Assembly (NCBI GenBank): GCA_947490035.1
Contig: CANLGS010000157.1
Location: 1-7,800, forward strand
DNA from: Gemmataceae bacterium
Lineage (GTDB): Bacteria > Planctomycetota > Planctomycetia > Gemmatales > Gemmataceae
Length of the DNA stretch: 7,800 nt
Direction: 5' to 3'
The position numbers and the translations under genes were made by a program. The notes beneath the pieces are model-generated. The model worked only from the letters and a program-made list of their open reading frames with translations. It did no database searches and had not been told where the DNA came from. Position 1 is the first letter of the stretch, and each line of letters starts with the position of its first letter. Positions 6,609-7,800 of the stretch are shown in pieces.

Positions 6609-7063
6609 TCCGCGACCGCGGCCGGCCGGCGCACGCCGGTCAGCCGCACGAGCCGGTTCGCGGTGCGCACCTCGACCCACCCCACACCCAGCGCGCGCCC
6701 CAGAAGGCCGGCGCCGGCGCTCACGCCCACCACGTCGTTGAGCGCGACCGGCGGAACGGGCCGGAACCAGAACCCGTAATCGACGACCAGTGCGCGGTCC
6801 GTGAGCCGGTACACGTAGGTCACGGTGCGGTACAGAAACACCGCGCCGAGCGGTAACCACGCGCCCCACGCGGCCGCGAACACCGCCAGCGCGCCCACCC
6901 GCGCCGCCAGCGCCGTCAGGCCGTCCACGTACCACCGGCCCGTCCACACGAGCAGCGACACCGCCGCCACCGCCGCGACGGTCGGCGCCAGCGCCCGCGG
7001 GTGGTACCCGAACCACGCCCGGTCCGCCTGCGCCGGGTCACTCGCTCGCCGCGGTGTCGTCAC
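6560..7063 (-). CDS. Membrane protein with bacterial PH domain (DUF304/bPH2-like)
   Basis: The protein is 167 aa from the GTG at 7063. Two hydrophobic helices come first (about residues 24-42, TVAAVAAVSLLVWTG, and about 57-80, LAVFAAAWGAWLPLGAVFLY). They are followed by a segment with the look of the YdbS/YdbT-type PH domain: YRLTDRALVVDYGFWFRPV, then PPVALNDVVGVSAGAGLLGR, then VGWVEVRTANRLVRLTGVRR. Function is unknown for most of this family. The start was chosen because GGAGG (complement of 7072-7076) sits 8 bases upstream of GTG 7063; an in-frame TTG at 7084 would add 7 residues but has a poor ribosome binding site. Its 3' end overlaps the convergent upstream gene by 49 bases, ending inside its last codons. 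Confidence 0.78.
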   Translation of the reverse strand: MTTPRRASDPAQADRAWFGYHPRALAPTVAAVAAVSLLVWTGRWYVDGLTALAARVGALAVFAAAWGAWLPLGAVFLYRTVTYVYRLTDRALVVDYGFWFRPVPPVALNDVVGVSAGAGLLGRALGVGWVEVRTANRLVRLTGVRRPAAVADQVRAAVTVSRNCSAE

Positions 7064-7071
7064 GCGATCCG

Positions 7072-7076
7072 CCTCC
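7072..7076 (-). promoter_or_regulatory. Ribosome binding site for the PH-domain gene
   Basis: GGAGG on the minus strand, 8 bases ahead of the GTG at 7063-7061. It decides between this GTG and the TTG at 7084. Confidence 0.65.
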
Positions 7077-7191
7077 GCATTCAACTCGCGACCGAAAACG
7101 CGGTGCGGGCGCGCCTGGAGACAATCTCCTGTCCCGTTTTGTCCTACGGTTCGGCTGTGGCGCGACCTACGATAATTAATTCAGATAGCAG

Positions 7192-7220
7192 TTGAAATTT
7201 CGCGCGACACGCGATAGTAA
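7192..7220 (+). promoter_or_regulatory. Possible promoter for the aminopeptidase gene
   Basis: In the AT-rich patch 7169-7240, TTGAAA (7192-7197, 5 of 6 to TTGACA) is separated by 17 bases from TAGTAA (7215-7220, a weak -10). It points toward the gene starting at 7322. The patch stands out from its GC-rich surroundings and probably serves both divergent genes. The rest of 7085-7321 shows no gene. Confidence 0.3.
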
Positions 7221-7321
7221 CAAATATCAATCCCTTTTCCTGACACGCACGCGAGTTAGAGTGGCGATTCGGCGACCGCATCGCCGGGTTCCGCTCGCCC
7301 CTCCACACACAACGTCCTCGT

Positions 7322-7800
7322 ATGAACTACCTCCTCCAACGTCGCGCCGCACTGAGCCAAACGCTGAGGGCGAAGGGTCTCGACGGGTTCCTGATCACCG
7401 CGCCGGTGAACGTGACGTACCTGACCGGGTTCACCGGCGACGCCAGTTTCTACGCGACCCTGCCGAAGAACGACACGCTCGTCAGCGACACCCGGTTCGA
7501 GGCGCAGATCGCGGAGGAGTGCCCGGACCTGGACGCGGTGATCCGCGGGCACAACAAGACGACCCCGGAGGCGGCGGCCGAAGTGCTGACGAAGGCCGGC
7601 GTCAAGTCCGTGGGCGTCGAGGCGAACCGGCTCACGCTCGGCGAACTGGAGACGCTCCAGCAACTCGCGCCGAAGGTGACGTTCGTGCCGGTCGAGGGCG
7701 TGATCGAGGCGCAGCGGACCATCAAAGACCCGGGCGAGGTGGAGAGCATCCGCGAGGCCGTTCGGATCGCCGAACGCGGGTTCCGCATGTTCGTCGCGAC
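7322..7800 (+). CDS. M24-family Xaa-Pro aminopeptidase/dipeptidase-like protein, N-terminal part
   Basis: The frame opens at ATG 7322 and runs off the window with 159 full codons. The visible part is the creatinase-type N-terminal domain of metallopeptidases that cut peptides at proline: RRAALSQTLRAKGLDGFLIT, then APVNVTYLTGFTGDASFYAT, then a VSDTRFEAQIAEECPD segment and VGVEANRLTLGELETL. IEAQRTIKDPGEVESIREAV begins the catalytic pita-bread domain. The metal ligands (two Asp, one His, two Glu) lie beyond the window, so catalytic competence cannot be judged. NVTYLTGFTG is a strongly typical phrase of the family. No clear Shine-Dalgarno precedes the ATG, but homology begins right at it. PepP versus PepQ type cannot be decided from this part. 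Confidence 0.9.
   Translation, partial: MNYLLQRRAALSQTLRAKGLDGFLITAPVNVTYLTGFTGDASFYATLPKNDTLVSDTRFEAQIAEECPDLDAVIRGHNKTTPEAAAEVLTKAGVKSVGVEANRLTLGELETLQQLAPKVTFVPVEGVIEAQRTIKDPGEVESIREAVRIAERGFRMFVA

Noticed and set aside
5565..7016. Minus-strand open frame of 483 codons across the thioredoxin-like and PH-domain genes
   Set aside because: It overlaps two better-supported genes and its translation is Arg/Gly/Ala-rich low-complexity without domain signals.
7117..7129. Short hairpin GGAGA-CAA-TCTCC
   Set aside because: A 5-bp stem with no T-tract and no partner feature; too short to support a terminator or operator.
1..7800. CRISPR array, tRNA or rRNA
   Set aside because: No regularly spaced direct repeats and no recognisable tRNA cloverleaf or rRNA sequence seen; the repeats present are inverted.

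Overview
The window is GC-rich DNA (roughly two thirds G+C by eye) whose gene content and repeat style suggest a planctomycete of the Gemmata type. The supporting signs are a HEAT-repeat protein, a secreted thioredoxin-like protein with a Gly/Phe/Asn-rich linker, and dispersed palindromic repeats of a kind I associate with Gemmataceae genomes. This placement is inference; no rRNA gene is present.

Layout: 2-880 (+) is the 3' part of a HEAT-repeat protein. 881-1139 is a gap mostly filled by a large imperfect inverted repeat (938-1108). 1140-4841 (+) is a complete chromosome-partition protein SMC, with a palindromic element of 49 codons (2892-3038) translated in frame inside its hinge. 4842-5249 is a gap holding a second inverted repeat (4908-5062, perfect 48-base arms) and the leader of the next gene. 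5250-6608 (+) is a thioredoxin-like exported or membrane-anchored protein, interrupted at codon 94 by an in-frame TGA. 6560-7063 (-) is a small two-TM membrane protein with a bacterial PH (DUF304-type) domain, converging on and overlapping the previous gene by 49 bases. 7064-7321 is a divergent promoter region with an AT-rich patch. 7322-7800 (+) is the N-terminal part of an M24-family Xaa-Pro aminopeptidase-like protein that runs off the window.

Main points. (1) The TGA at 5529-5531 falls next to a Cys at the place where a thioredoxin fold carries its redox motif. The same frame stays coding for about 1.1 kb after it, and a stem-loop begins at the TGA itself. The simplest reading is a selenoprotein with a Cys-Sec pair; a nonsense mutation is the alternative. 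(2) The two intergenic palindromes differ in sequence but share one architecture: a GGA-loop mini-hairpin, exactly 12 nt of linker, then a CCCAGGG/CCCTGGG hairpin, mirrored at the other end. The SMC element is similarly built of nested hairpins at each end. They look like REPIN/MITE-like non-autonomous elements, one of which has been absorbed into an essential protein.

The genes do not form one clear pathway. SMC acts in chromosome condensation and segregation; the others look like separate envelope or proteolysis functions.
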